5,855 nt of DNA from Thermodesulfovibrionales bacterium (GTDB lineage Bacteria > Nitrospirota > Thermodesulfovibrionia > Thermodesulfovibrionales > SM23-35). Both the position numbers and the translations under genes were made by a program. Positions within the stretch are counted from its first letter, which is position 1. Each line of letters starts with the position of its first letter. Positions 1-5,855 of the stretch are shown here, piece after piece. The stretch covers positions 1-5,855 of the forward strand of contig JALHSV010000453.1 in assembly GCA_022865525.1 (NCBI GenBank), written 5' to 3'. The notes below the pieces were generated by a model, which was given only the letters and a program-made list of their open reading frames with translations, was not told the origin of the DNA and did no database searches.

Positions 1-95
1 CCGGGATAAACGTTAATGAATTAAACCCAGCAGAGGCTACAGGGATTATCAAAACCTTGAAGAACATTGATGATGTCTTAAAGGTTATTTTTTAG
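1..95 (+). CDS. 3' end of an unidentified gene (last 30 codons)
   Basis: An open frame enters from the left edge (first full codon at 3) and ends at TAG 93-95. The 30 visible residues begin GINVNELNPAEA and end in a helix-like tail with KTLKNIDDVLKVIF before the stop. Composition and amphipathic spacing look like real protein. The pattern of a helix followed by 'L..ID.VL' recalls the helical segment of cysteinyl-tRNA synthetase that normally reads 'iDsVLG', but that enzyme usually continues well beyond this point. The ending also loosely resembles the last strand of an ACT domain. Neither match is good enough to name the gene. It runs in the same direction as the phosphohexomutase, 294 bp upstream of it, and no hairpin-plus-T-run terminator follows it. 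Confidence 0.55.
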   Translation, partial: GINVNELNPAEATGIIKTLKNIDDVLKVIF

Positions 96-234
96 CCCGT
101 ATTATTCATAAACTTGCCGGCAGATATTGTATTTGAGCGGAATTGAATACTGTCGAAGACAGAATGAAGAACCTTGCGGCAGAGACAGCAAGGTATCTTA
201 ACGTAAGGAATTGTATTTTATATTTGCTCGCTAA

Positions 235-317
235 CCCCGCGGAATGCCGACGGGGAATGCGCTCACTATCCGTTTCACCTCGGAGGACCCGATGGATATC
301 GGGGCTGAGAATGAGCG
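235..317 (+). other. Cluster of strong inverted repeats, possible structured leader RNA
   Basis: Two adjoining structures can be drawn by hand. The first pairs 235-239 (CCCCG) with 251-255 (CGGGG) and 240-242 with 247-249, closing an AATG loop with a single bulged A at 250. The second is a composite stem: 260-265 (CGCTCA) with 312-317 (TGAGCG), 279-281 (CTC) with 307-309 (GAG), and 288-293 (CCCGAT) with 298-303 (ATCGGG) around a GGAT loop. The block ends 72 nt before the phosphohexomutase start, so it could be part of that gene's leader. No T-run follows, so it is not a standard terminator, and it matches no riboswitch consensus I know. It could also be chance pairing in a decayed gene. Confidence 0.3.
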
Positions 318-378
318 AAAATACTGTATCTGCAGGTATACACAAAATGTATGAAAAAGCAGGTTAGATTTATTTTTT

Positions 379-385
379 AGGAGGG
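379..385 (+). promoter_or_regulatory. Strong Shine-Dalgarno site for the phosphohexomutase
   Basis: AGGAGGG lies 4 nt before TTG 390 (5 nt when counted from the AGGAGG core). It is the best ribosome-binding site in the window and is the reason for choosing the TTG start. The in-frame ATG at 435 has its own weaker GGAAGG at 424-429, 5 nt upstream, so it remains a possible alternative or second start. Confidence 0.65.
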
Positions 386-389
386 ACAC

Positions 390-2015
390 TTGACTCAGGA
401 TTTTCAGAACGCTTCTTCCTGCTGGAAGGTCATCATGTCGGATGTTTCGCGGAACAGTGGACTTCTGCAGGTTATTGAAAAATTTGCACGGGAGAACACA
501 GCACCGGCGCCAATCGTATTCGGCACCTCGGGATGGAGAGGTGAAATTGGCAGTGACTTCACCTTTCATAATATAAGGATTGTGACCGCTGCCATTATCG
601 AGATGTTGAAAAGCAATGATAGATCTGTTATGCAGGCAATGGGAGTATCTGATTTTGATGAAATTAAAAAACGGGGGTTCATCGTCGGGCATGATAATCG
701 CTTCCTCGGTCCGGATTTCTCCATGGAGGTTATAGGGCTTATCGAGAGAGAAGGTATAAAAGCATGGTATGCAGGTGAAGCTCCAACACCCCTCCTGTCT
801 GCAGGTATCGAGATGCTGAATGCTGCTTGTTCAATCAATCTGACCCCTTCGCATAACCCTGCAAACTATGCGGGTCTGAAATTCAACCCGTCCGATGGAG
901 GACCGGCAGGCCCGGATATTACCAAACATATCGAGGAGATTGCGAACAGGAAGATGACGGATTCGCTGGTATTACAGCCTGTTAAACCGACATCTGTCCA
1001 AACAGTGGATATCCTCGCTCTCTACAGAAAATTCCTGTCAGAGAGGAAAACGCTTGATCTTGACAGTATTGAAGATTTTATCAGGAGTGAAGATTGCACG
1101 ATCTGTATTGACAATGTCCACGGTTCAACGCGGGGGGTCATCGAATCAATACTCAGCAGCAGCGCTCAGTTGAGATTTCTAAGGACAGAAGATAACTTCC
1201 TCTTCGGTGGCATAGCACCGGAACCGTCGGAAAAAAACATGCAGGGTGTCGAACAAATATTGAGGCAAAGCAATGCACGGTTTAAACTGGGTATCATCAT
1301 GGATCCCGACGGCGACCGAATCAGGCATGCTGATGGATCCATGCAGATACCAATGAACTACTTTGGAGCACTGGCACTGCATTTTCTTCACGTCTATAAA
1401 AATATCCCGGGCATTGTTGCGAAATCGGTCGGAACGAGCAATCTTGTCAACGCCATCGCTGAAAGGCTGGGGATTCCCGTGAGAGAAACACCGGTTGGCT
1501 TCAAGAATTTCAGGCCCTATATGCTGAGATCATCTGAAGAGCGGGCGATCGTCGCTTTTGAAGAATCTGACGGCATATCAGCCTATAACCATACGCTTGA
1601 GAAGGATGCCGTTTTCGGTTTTCTCCTTGCCGTTGAAATGATGGCAGTTACCCGCAAAAACCTGAGTGAGTATCTGAAGGACATCATGGATGAATACGGA
1701 TATTATTATCCCGACAGATCAGGGATAGCTGTTGATCCTGCGGTTGCCGGTAAGCCTTTGCTGCAAAAACTTTCAACAATCAAAGACCGGTATAAAAAAG
1801 GAACCGCCATTACCATAGGCAGCCATGCCAGAACAGTGAAGAACGTCATAACTGTTGACGGAACGAAAATTGTCTTCGATGACGGCTCATGGCTGATGAT
1901 CCGGCCGTCAGGCACGGAGCCGAAAGTGAGATTCTACATAGAGGCGCGGACAATGGAAGACAAGAAAGTCATTTTCGATTTAGCCGAGAAAATAACCAGA
2001 GATGCCATAGGATAG
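390..2015 (+). CDS. Alpha-D-phosphohexomutase (phosphoglucomutase/phosphomannomutase family)
   Basis: This cytosolic enzyme should move phosphate between C1 and C6 of a hexose (glucose and/or mannose) through a phosphoserine and a bisphosphate intermediate, feeding glycogen, cell-wall or exopolysaccharide synthesis. All four family loops are visible in its 541 residues: FGTSGWRG at 44-51 near the N-terminus, the phosphoserine loop TPSHNP at 152-157 (catalytic Ser154), the Mg-binding loop DPDGDR at 305-310, the sugar loop FEESDG at 390-395, and the phosphate loop RPSGTEP at 505-511. The NPSDGGPAG stretch after the serine loop resembles E. coli-type Pgm, while FEESDG followed by KDAV is closer to PgcA/PGM2-type enzymes, so sugar specificity cannot be fixed from sequence. 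Length fits the phosphoglucomutase-like branch. The start is TTG 390 with AGGAGGG; ATG 435 (residue 16) is an alternative and would remove a poorly conserved leader. No signal peptide or membrane segment is seen. It converges on the minus-strand operon 75 bp away. Confidence 0.95.
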   Translation: MTQDFQNASSCWKVIMSDVSRNSGLLQVIEKFARENTAPAPIVFGTSGWRGEIGSDFTFHNIRIVTAAIIEMLKSNDRSVMQAMGVSDFDEIKKRGFIVGHDNRFLGPDFSMEVIGLIEREGIKAWYAGEAPTPLLSAGIEMLNAACSINLTPSHNPANYAGLKFNPSDGGPAGPDITKHIEEIANRKMTDSLVLQPVKPTSVQTVDILALYRKFLSERKTLDLDSIEDFIRSEDCTICIDNVHGSTRGVIESILSSSAQLRFLRTEDNFLFGGIAPEPSEKNMQGVEQILRQSNARFKLGIIMDPDGDRIRHADGSMQIPMNYFGALALHFLHVYKNIPGIVAKSVGTSNLVNAIAERLGIPVRETPVGFKNFRPYMLRSSEERAIVAFEESDGISAYNHTLEKDAVFGFLLAVEMMAVTRKNLSEYLKDIMDEYGYYYPDRSGIAVDPAVAGKPLLQKLSTIKDRYKKGTAITIGSHARTVKNVITVDGTKIVFDDGSWLMIRPSGTEPKVRFYIEARTMEDKKVIFDLAEKITRDAIG

Positions 2016-2024
2016 GATACATCA

Positions 2025-2048
2025 GGGTTCAATGGTTCAAGGGTTCAA
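2025..2048. repeat. Three tandem 8-bp units, (G/T)GGTTCAA
   Basis: The units are 2025-2032 GGGTTCAA, 2033-2040 TGGTTCAA and 2041-2048 GGGTTCAA, perfect except for the first base of the middle copy. They sit 10 bp after the phosphohexomutase stop, in the 75-bp gap between convergent genes. The array is a short tandem repeat outside coding sequence. Its copy number may vary between strains, and no function is evident. The unit resembles a tRNA T-loop, but there is no tRNA around it. Confidence 0.85.
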
Positions 2049-2090
2049 GCGATAGCATTATAAAATGCATACAATCATTTTGGGGGATAC

Positions 2091-2420
2091 TCATTGTTTT
2101 TTAATCGTAAAAAGTGGTTCCTGTATTGATTCACCGCGGCAGATCGGACATTTCCCGGGTTTTGTCAGCCTGTCTCTTTTCCTGAAGACAAAATTGCACC
2201 TCTTACAGAGAGCGGGAGTTATCATGAAATTGTGGCTGCTTTTGTCTGTTGACTTCTGGATATGCTCAAGATGGTAATAGATCTCCTTTTCTGAAACTCC
2301 TATCTCGGCAGACAAATCTCTCGCGGAAAAAGTATTACCTTCAAGTAATGAGAGTATCTTCTGCCGGATTGTCTGACTCCTTGCAACAGGGATGAAAGGC
2401 TGACGGGGTTTCTTCTCCAC
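2091..2420 (-). CDS. Small HTH / zinc-ribbon transcriptional regulator (COG3357-like)
   Basis: Predicted DNA-binding regulator of about 109 residues. With numbering from GTG 2420, residues about 15-60 form an ArsR-like winged-helix region (RQKILSLLEGNTFSARDLSA, then a recognition-helix-like segment with SEKEIYYHLEHI). A C-terminal zinc ribbon follows, with the pairs CKRC (C72, C75) and CPIC (C91, C94) separated by a basic linker. HTH fused to a zinc ribbon is the architecture of COG3357 predicted regulators; their target is generally unknown. Family members usually begin close to the KPRxPxxP segment, which favours GTG 2420, 4 nt after the HD-GYP stop. The longer frame from GTG 2453 (120 residues, overlapping that gene by 29 nt) is also possible. 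Neither start has a good Shine-Dalgarno, which suggests translational coupling to the gene ahead. It is the last gene of the minus-strand operon; stop TGA at 2091-2093. Confidence 0.87.
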   Translation of the reverse strand: MEKKPRQPFIPVARSQTIRQKILSLLEGNTFSARDLSAEIGVSEKEIYYHLEHIQKSTDKSSHNFMITPALCKRCNFVFRKRDRLTKPGKCPICRGESIQEPLFTIKKQ

Positions 2421-2424
2421 GCGT

Positions 2425-3543
2425 TTATTCGGAGAGAGCTGAATGCATCGCACGAATAAAATTATCTACCAAAACCGGGTTAAATGCACCTCCTGTCTCC
2501 CTCTTCATCAATGAGAGCACTTCTTTTATTTCAAGTGCTCTTCTGTAAGGTCTCCGGCTCCTCAATGCATCAAAAAAATCTGCGATTGCAACAGTCTGGC
2601 TGCAGAGATGCTGTGTCTTATTATTCAGAGCAGATTTCGGATATCCTTTGCCGTCAAACCTGCGATGATGCTCAATGGCAACAATGGACGCAAGGTGAGG
2701 TATTCCCTCCAACTTTGCCAGGTATTGTGCTCCATAGATTGGATGCATGCGTATTTCGTCCCATTCCTTCTGATTCAGGGCGTCCTTTTTCTCAAGTACT
2801 TCCTTGGAGATGAATAACTTGCCGACATCGTGCAGAAGGGCAGCTATTCCAATATCGCGGAGAATGTCCTCGCGAACACCTAAGACCTCAGCCTGGAACA
2901 TAGAAAGAACGGCAACATTGGTTGCATGGGTGTAGGTATACTCACTGAACGACTTTACAGGACTGATTAGTTTCAGGATGTTTGCCTCTCTTCTGAATGT
3001 GATAATGAAATGAACGACGATCTCTTCAAGCCCTGCTATATTGAGCTTTTTAAATGGTGTTATCCCCTGGTACACATCTTTCACCATGCCGACCTGTCCT
3101 GATGTAAATCCGGAGAGGCTTTCAAGATCGAGGGCAAAATCGGCATCTATCTTTAACCCGCCTGTCCGAACATCAACAACGCCGGTCTTAATATGGGCAT
3201 ATGTTCTTATGTCTTCAGAAACCGCAGAGATATTTGTAACAAACAGTCTGAGTTCAGAGAATGTGATTCCTTTGATAAAATCAACGCGTGAAAGACCTTT
3301 TTTTTTAAATCTTTTTACCAGGTTGACCCCCTGCATGCCGACATCCCTGAGAGGTGTCTTGTTCGCAATAAGATCATCTCCGACAATCATGAGCTCAACA
3401 CTGTCCGATTGCTGAAGCATCTCACCGAGCAGTGAAAAGGCCTTCTGGGTTAATTCATCGACAGAGGCATGCTCCTTGGAATACAATGTGCACGTTGATA
3501 TAGCGGACATCAAGGTTGACAGGAAGAGCTTCATCTTCTCCAT
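2425..3543 (-). CDS. HD-GYP domain protein, probable cyclic-di-GMP phosphodiesterase
   Basis: The 372-residue protein has an N-terminal domain (about 1-125) shared with the neighbouring HEAT protein, a linker, and a C-terminal HD-GYP domain (about 195-370). HD-GYP enzymes are metal-dependent phosphodiesterases that hydrolyse cyclic di-GMP. Visible metal and active-site residues are H206 (in TYTHATNV), HDVGK at 238-242, H267 (MHPIYG), H292-H293 with DGKGYP at 297-302, D322 (IADFFDAL) and RPYR at 331-334. The usual 'HHE' reads HHR here, with Arg at 294. As the other ligands are intact, activity is likely but unproven. No transmembrane segment or receiver domain is seen, so control presumably comes through the N-terminal domain or a partner. 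ATG 3543 directly follows the TAA of the HEAT gene, with AAGG 8 nt upstream; residue 4 is a second Met. The gene is in the middle of a three-gene minus-strand operon. Confidence 0.93.
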   Translation of the reverse strand: MEKMKLFLSTLMSAISTCTLYSKEHASVDELTQKAFSLLGEMLQQSDSVELMIVGDDLIANKTPLRDVGMQGVNLVKRFKKKGLSRVDFIKGITFSELRLFVTNISAVSEDIRTYAHIKTGVVDVRTGGLKIDADFALDLESLSGFTSGQVGMVKDVYQGITPFKKLNIAGLEEIVVHFIITFRREANILKLISPVKSFSEYTYTHATNVAVLSMFQAEVLGVREDILRDIGIAALLHDVGKLFISKEVLEKKDALNQKEWDEIRMHPIYGAQYLAKLEGIPHLASIVAIEHHRRFDGKGYPKSALNNKTQHLCSQTVAIADFFDALRSRRPYRRALEIKEVLSLMKRETGGAFNPVLVDNFIRAMHSALSE

Positions 3544-5685
3544 TTAGTCTGCCTTTGTCCTGCTTAACCGTAATGATTCTTCTCTGATGTATTCACTCTT
3601 CGATTTCATGCCTGCCTCTATAAAATCACGTACGGCACTATATGGATAATTCCTGAGTGTCCGGTATATCTCTTCCTTGAGTTTCTCGGTAACTCCTTTA
3701 AAAAAGAGGCTCTTCCCTGAAAGCACTTCCCTCAGCGCATCGAGGGCACGGGGATCACCGATTTCACCAAGCGCCTTGACGATAGGTATCTTTTCATATG
3801 CATCCGTACCGCCGATCCGTCGCTTTTTCAACAACTGGATTAAATCCGGGACAACTTTTTTTATCCGGTAAGCGCCTGCAAGTGCTATCCCCTGCTCAAC
3901 AGACTCTCTGGATTCAGAACTGAGATTATCTTTCACCGCTTCAAGGCCGTAACCATCCATGGAATTCAAGAGACATTTCACCGCCTCAAAACTTACTTTG
4001 CGGTTTTCATGCCTTGCATATGGGCGTATGTGCGGCAGCACCTCTTCCCTGTTACACTCGCCGAGCAAGTACAGCATATTCCTTTTTACAAACCATCTGC
4101 TGTCACCAAGCCTCCTGACTGCCTCGGGAATGACCCCGTCTCCGAGCTGTTTTAGCAAGCTGACAAAAAATTTCCTGATTATCTGCGAGTCCTCTTGAAT
4201 CAGTGCGTCTATCAGCGGTGCAATAATTCTTTCGCCATAGTACTCACAGAGCGTATATGCCTCTTCTCTCATCTGTCTTCCCAGGATCTTGAATGATTCG
4301 ATGAGGTTCGCAATAAACTCCTGAGAATAATAATACCGGATTGCTTCGGCGGTTATATCCGGGAATCTGTTCCGGTTTGCATTAGCATACAGGACCTGCA
4401 GTATCTTGAGAATCTGACTGTATTGGCCGCTCCAGGTGAGCTGATCAGTCTGCTCTTTGATGGTTGTGATAAAGGATTGATATTCTTCTTCCGTTATAAT
4501 GTCGGAGAGAAGGAGTTCAAGGATCGTCTGCTGAAAATCTTTTTCAATATAATCATCACTGTATTCCTTTTCTATCTCCTTCAGTTCGGCCGCTGAGGAT
4601 ACTGATTTGAACTCCAGCAATTTCTTGATCTCTTTCTGATAGGTAGCATCGATAGAGGATTTGAAGTCACCTTCTCCCAGAAGATTTACAAGATCAGGAG
4701 ACAAAAAAATGTCGTCCACGAGCATGGTGTCACCAATCGTAACGTTTTCAGGACCAATGTTGCGAAGATCTGATAATTTGTCAAGGAGGTTTTTCAGGGC
4801 ATCAGGTATCACCATTTTCTGTTCATTAATCGTATTCAACAGTTCCATGATTTCATCTACCGAGACACCGTCCAATGCCTTATATGCTGAATCCATGTCT
4901 TTCGAAACCGTTCTGACGGTAGAGGAGAGGAATTGCTTTTTCAGTTCCGGCCGGAGACCATTGATAAAATCAAGCAGCCTCTTGAGATCTTTACCCGAGA
5001 ACAAGCTCTCAGAAGACCTCCTGATATAGGACGTTATGACCTTATCATAGGATTCCTCCCTCAGTGCATCGGAAGCGGTTTTATTGATCAGCCGCGCAAG
5101 GACTTCAGGGGGGATGTCCCTGATTTCATCCGACATATCCTCAGTCTGTAATGTTCCTTCGAGCAGTCCGTACACATATCGTTCCCAGAGTTGTTCATTT
5201 GGCGTCTCCTTCCGGGTTTTGCCTTCTTCAAAGGTAAAGGCTCCGTAATCGATAAAACCGGTTCTGATATGAATCAGATTGAGTTCCCTGAACTGCTCCT
5301 GTAAAATGTCCGCGGATGAATCGCCCGCATTTGCGGAGATAAACCGGTGAAATTCATAGAGCTCCTCATTGGTGAGACCGGTTATGAATGTAACGTATGC
5401 GATATTCAGATTGCTCAGGTGGAGAGCGAACTCCCTGTAAACAGGATTCCTTTTTTCAAGATAATAGTCATCAATAATGAGGGTATCTTTCGCAACAGCA
5501 ATGGTAATTTCCGGCCTCAATTCGAAGAGCTTATGCAGGAACTCAAAGGCACGGGTTAATGACTTCTCTACCGAGGGATGATTCCGGGGGTAGATTGATA
5601 CGTTACGGCGTGAAATATTCAGCTCAATAATGGCATCACTGAGCAACCTGGCATCGAGGGGGATTTTTTCAATATTGTCAGACAT
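3544..5685 (-). CDS. Large HEAT-repeat protein sharing an N-terminal domain with the adjacent HD-GYP protein
   Basis: About 713 residues, soluble, with no signal peptide or membrane helix. Numbered from ATG 5685: residues about 10-150 form an alpha/beta domain homologous to the start of the HD-GYP neighbour (IYPRNHPSVE near 31, FITGLTNEEL near 100, HIRTGFID near 139). Residues about 160-475 are charged and mostly helical, with no family I recognise. Residues about 480-705 are HEAT-like helical pairs, for example VIPEAVRRLGD followed by VKRNMLYLLGE, and IPIVKALGEIGDPRALDALR. HEAT arrays are protein-binding scaffolds, so it may partner the HD-GYP enzyme or another signalling protein; this is inference. 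A GTG at 5700 would add five residues. ATG 5685 is preferred, although its Shine-Dalgarno is weak (GTGGT about 11 nt upstream). It is the first clear gene of the operon, and its TAA abuts the next ATG. Confidence 0.9.
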   Translation of the reverse strand: MSDNIEKIPLDARLLSDAIIELNISRRNVSIYPRNHPSVEKSLTRAFEFLHKLFELRPEITIAVAKDTLIIDDYYLEKRNPVYREFALHLSNLNIAYVTFITGLTNEELYEFHRFISANAGDSSADILQEQFRELNLIHIRTGFIDYGAFTFEEGKTRKETPNEQLWERYVYGLLEGTLQTEDMSDEIRDIPPEVLARLINKTASDALREESYDKVITSYIRRSSESLFSGKDLKRLLDFINGLRPELKKQFLSSTVRTVSKDMDSAYKALDGVSVDEIMELLNTINEQKMVIPDALKNLLDKLSDLRNIGPENVTIGDTMLVDDIFLSPDLVNLLGEGDFKSSIDATYQKEIKKLLEFKSVSSAAELKEIEKEYSDDYIEKDFQQTILELLLSDIITEEEYQSFITTIKEQTDQLTWSGQYSQILKILQVLYANANRNRFPDITAEAIRYYYSQEFIANLIESFKILGRQMREEAYTLCEYYGERIIAPLIDALIQEDSQIIRKFFVSLLKQLGDGVIPEAVRRLGDSRWFVKRNMLYLLGECNREEVLPHIRPYARHENRKVSFEAVKCLLNSMDGYGLEAVKDNLSSESRESVEQGIALAGAYRIKKVVPDLIQLLKKRRIGGTDAYEKIPIVKALGEIGDPRALDALREVLSGKSLFFKGVTEKLKEEIYRTLRNYPYSAVRDFIEAGMKSKSEYIREESLRLSRTKAD

Positions 5686-5761
5686 AGTATAAATTACCAC
5701 AGAACAGAGTGAAAAAAAACAGTTTGAGCCTTGTATTTCCCCGATTCGAAAATAATTCTCG

Positions 5762-5855
5762 TCAGTGCAGGCTTTTCTCTTGCCCCTTCATATTTTTTAG
5801 CTTCGATGCACAATACGAGAGCAGTTGGTTGATGCCTTCAGCCGTTACTGCAGAC
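5762..5855 (-). CDS. Probable 3' end of another minus-strand gene
   Basis: A frame enters from the right edge and ends at TGA 5762-5764, giving 30 residues (SAVTAEGINQLLSYCASKLK, then NMKGQEKSLH). The first part looks like a coding helix with a lysine-rich tail, as at many protein C-termini. It is too short to name. It reads in the same direction as the HEAT gene and ends 76 nt before ATG 5685, so it may belong to the same transcript. In the gap lie an imperfect hairpin (5747-5761) and, farther downstream on the minus strand, a run of eight T (5712-5719). They are too far apart to form a clear terminator. Confidence 0.45.
   Translation of the reverse strand, partial: SAVTAEGINQLLSYCASKLKNMKGQEKSLH

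Larger units (their letters stand above)
96..389. other. 294-bp gap with no convincing intact gene
   Basis: This stretch lies between the upstream gene end and the phosphohexomutase. A TTG-started frame (143-367, plus) could encode 74 residues. It begins plausibly (RMKNLAAETARYLNVRNCI) but turns arginine-rich and unfamiliar after about 235. From 235 a different plus frame (235-354) reads more naturally, with GNALTIRFTSEDPMDIGAEN. That suggests either a frameshifted remnant or chance. The same interval carries strong inverted repeats, described separately. I found no convincing sigma-70 promoter: a TATATT at 219-224 lacks a matching -35 box. No tRNA, rRNA or known riboswitch consensus was recognised. 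Confidence 0.5.

Noticed and set aside
231..692. 153-codon minus-strand open frame opposite the start of the phosphohexomutase
   Set aside because: It lies antisense to a well-supported gene and its RBS region, its protein is unlike any family, and it overlaps the FGTSGWRG coding region.
2025..2050. tRNA T-arm (GGTTCAA)
   Set aside because: The motif recurs as a simple tandem repeat, and there is no acceptor, D or anticodon arm nearby.
2055..2068. GCATT-ATAA-AATGC hairpin between the convergent genes
   Set aside because: Only a 5-bp AT-rich stem with no proper T-run on either side, so it is too weak to call a terminator.
3041..3415. 124-codon plus-strand open frame inside the HD-GYP gene
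   Set aside because: Antisense shadow of the shared N-terminal domain; low-complexity Ser/Thr/Pro/Arg product with no family features.
4661..5029. 122-codon plus-strand open frame inside the HEAT gene
   Set aside because: Antisense shadow with a serine/arginine-rich product and no supporting Shine-Dalgarno or domain.
5686..5761. Promoter or terminator ahead of the HEAT gene
   Set aside because: TATACT directly abuts ATG 5685 and cannot serve as a normal -10 box. The hairpin at 5747-5761 contains a G-U pair and is about 27 nt from the T-run. No convincing -35/-10 pair was found.

Overview
The window holds four complete or nearly complete genes and two gene ends. The organism looks like a mid-GC bacterium. 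The pairing of a HEAT-repeat protein with an HD-GYP phosphodiesterase, and the small HTH/zinc-ribbon regulator of the COG3357 type, suggest Nitrospirota or a neighbouring deltaproteobacterial-type lineage. This assignment is inferred from gene types, not from a marker gene.

Plus strand, left part: the last 30 codons of an unidentified gene end at 95. A 294-bp stretch follows with no convincing intact gene. It contains a cluster of strong inverted repeats (235-317) and traces of open reading in more than one frame. A strong AGGAGGG ribosome-binding site then leads into a 541-residue alpha-D-phosphohexomutase (390-2015). Its phosphoserine, metal, sugar and phosphate loops are all present, so it probably interconverts hexose 1- and 6-phosphates for glycogen, cell-wall or exopolysaccharide precursors.

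Convergent junction (2016-2090): 75 bp carrying three tandem copies of an 8-bp unit (2025-2048) and only a weak AT-rich hairpin.

Minus strand, right part (5685 down to 2091): three closely packed genes read in the order HEAT-repeat protein, HD-GYP protein, HTH/zinc-ribbon regulator. The first two are separated by nothing (TAA directly followed by ATG). The third begins 4 nt after, or 29 nt inside, the end of the second. The key observation is that the HEAT protein and the HD-GYP protein begin with the same kind of domain. It aligns by hand without gaps over 88 residues, with 21 identities and many conservative pairs. One copy is joined to HEAT repeats and the other to a probable cyclic-di-GMP phosphodiesterase. 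With the DNA-binding-type protein behind them, this looks like a compact signalling module: a shared input or pairing domain, a protein-interaction scaffold, a second-messenger enzyme and a possible transcriptional output. The module's function is inference.

Right edge: a further minus-strand reading frame (5762-5855) ends 76 nt before the HEAT gene and is probably the tail of another gene.
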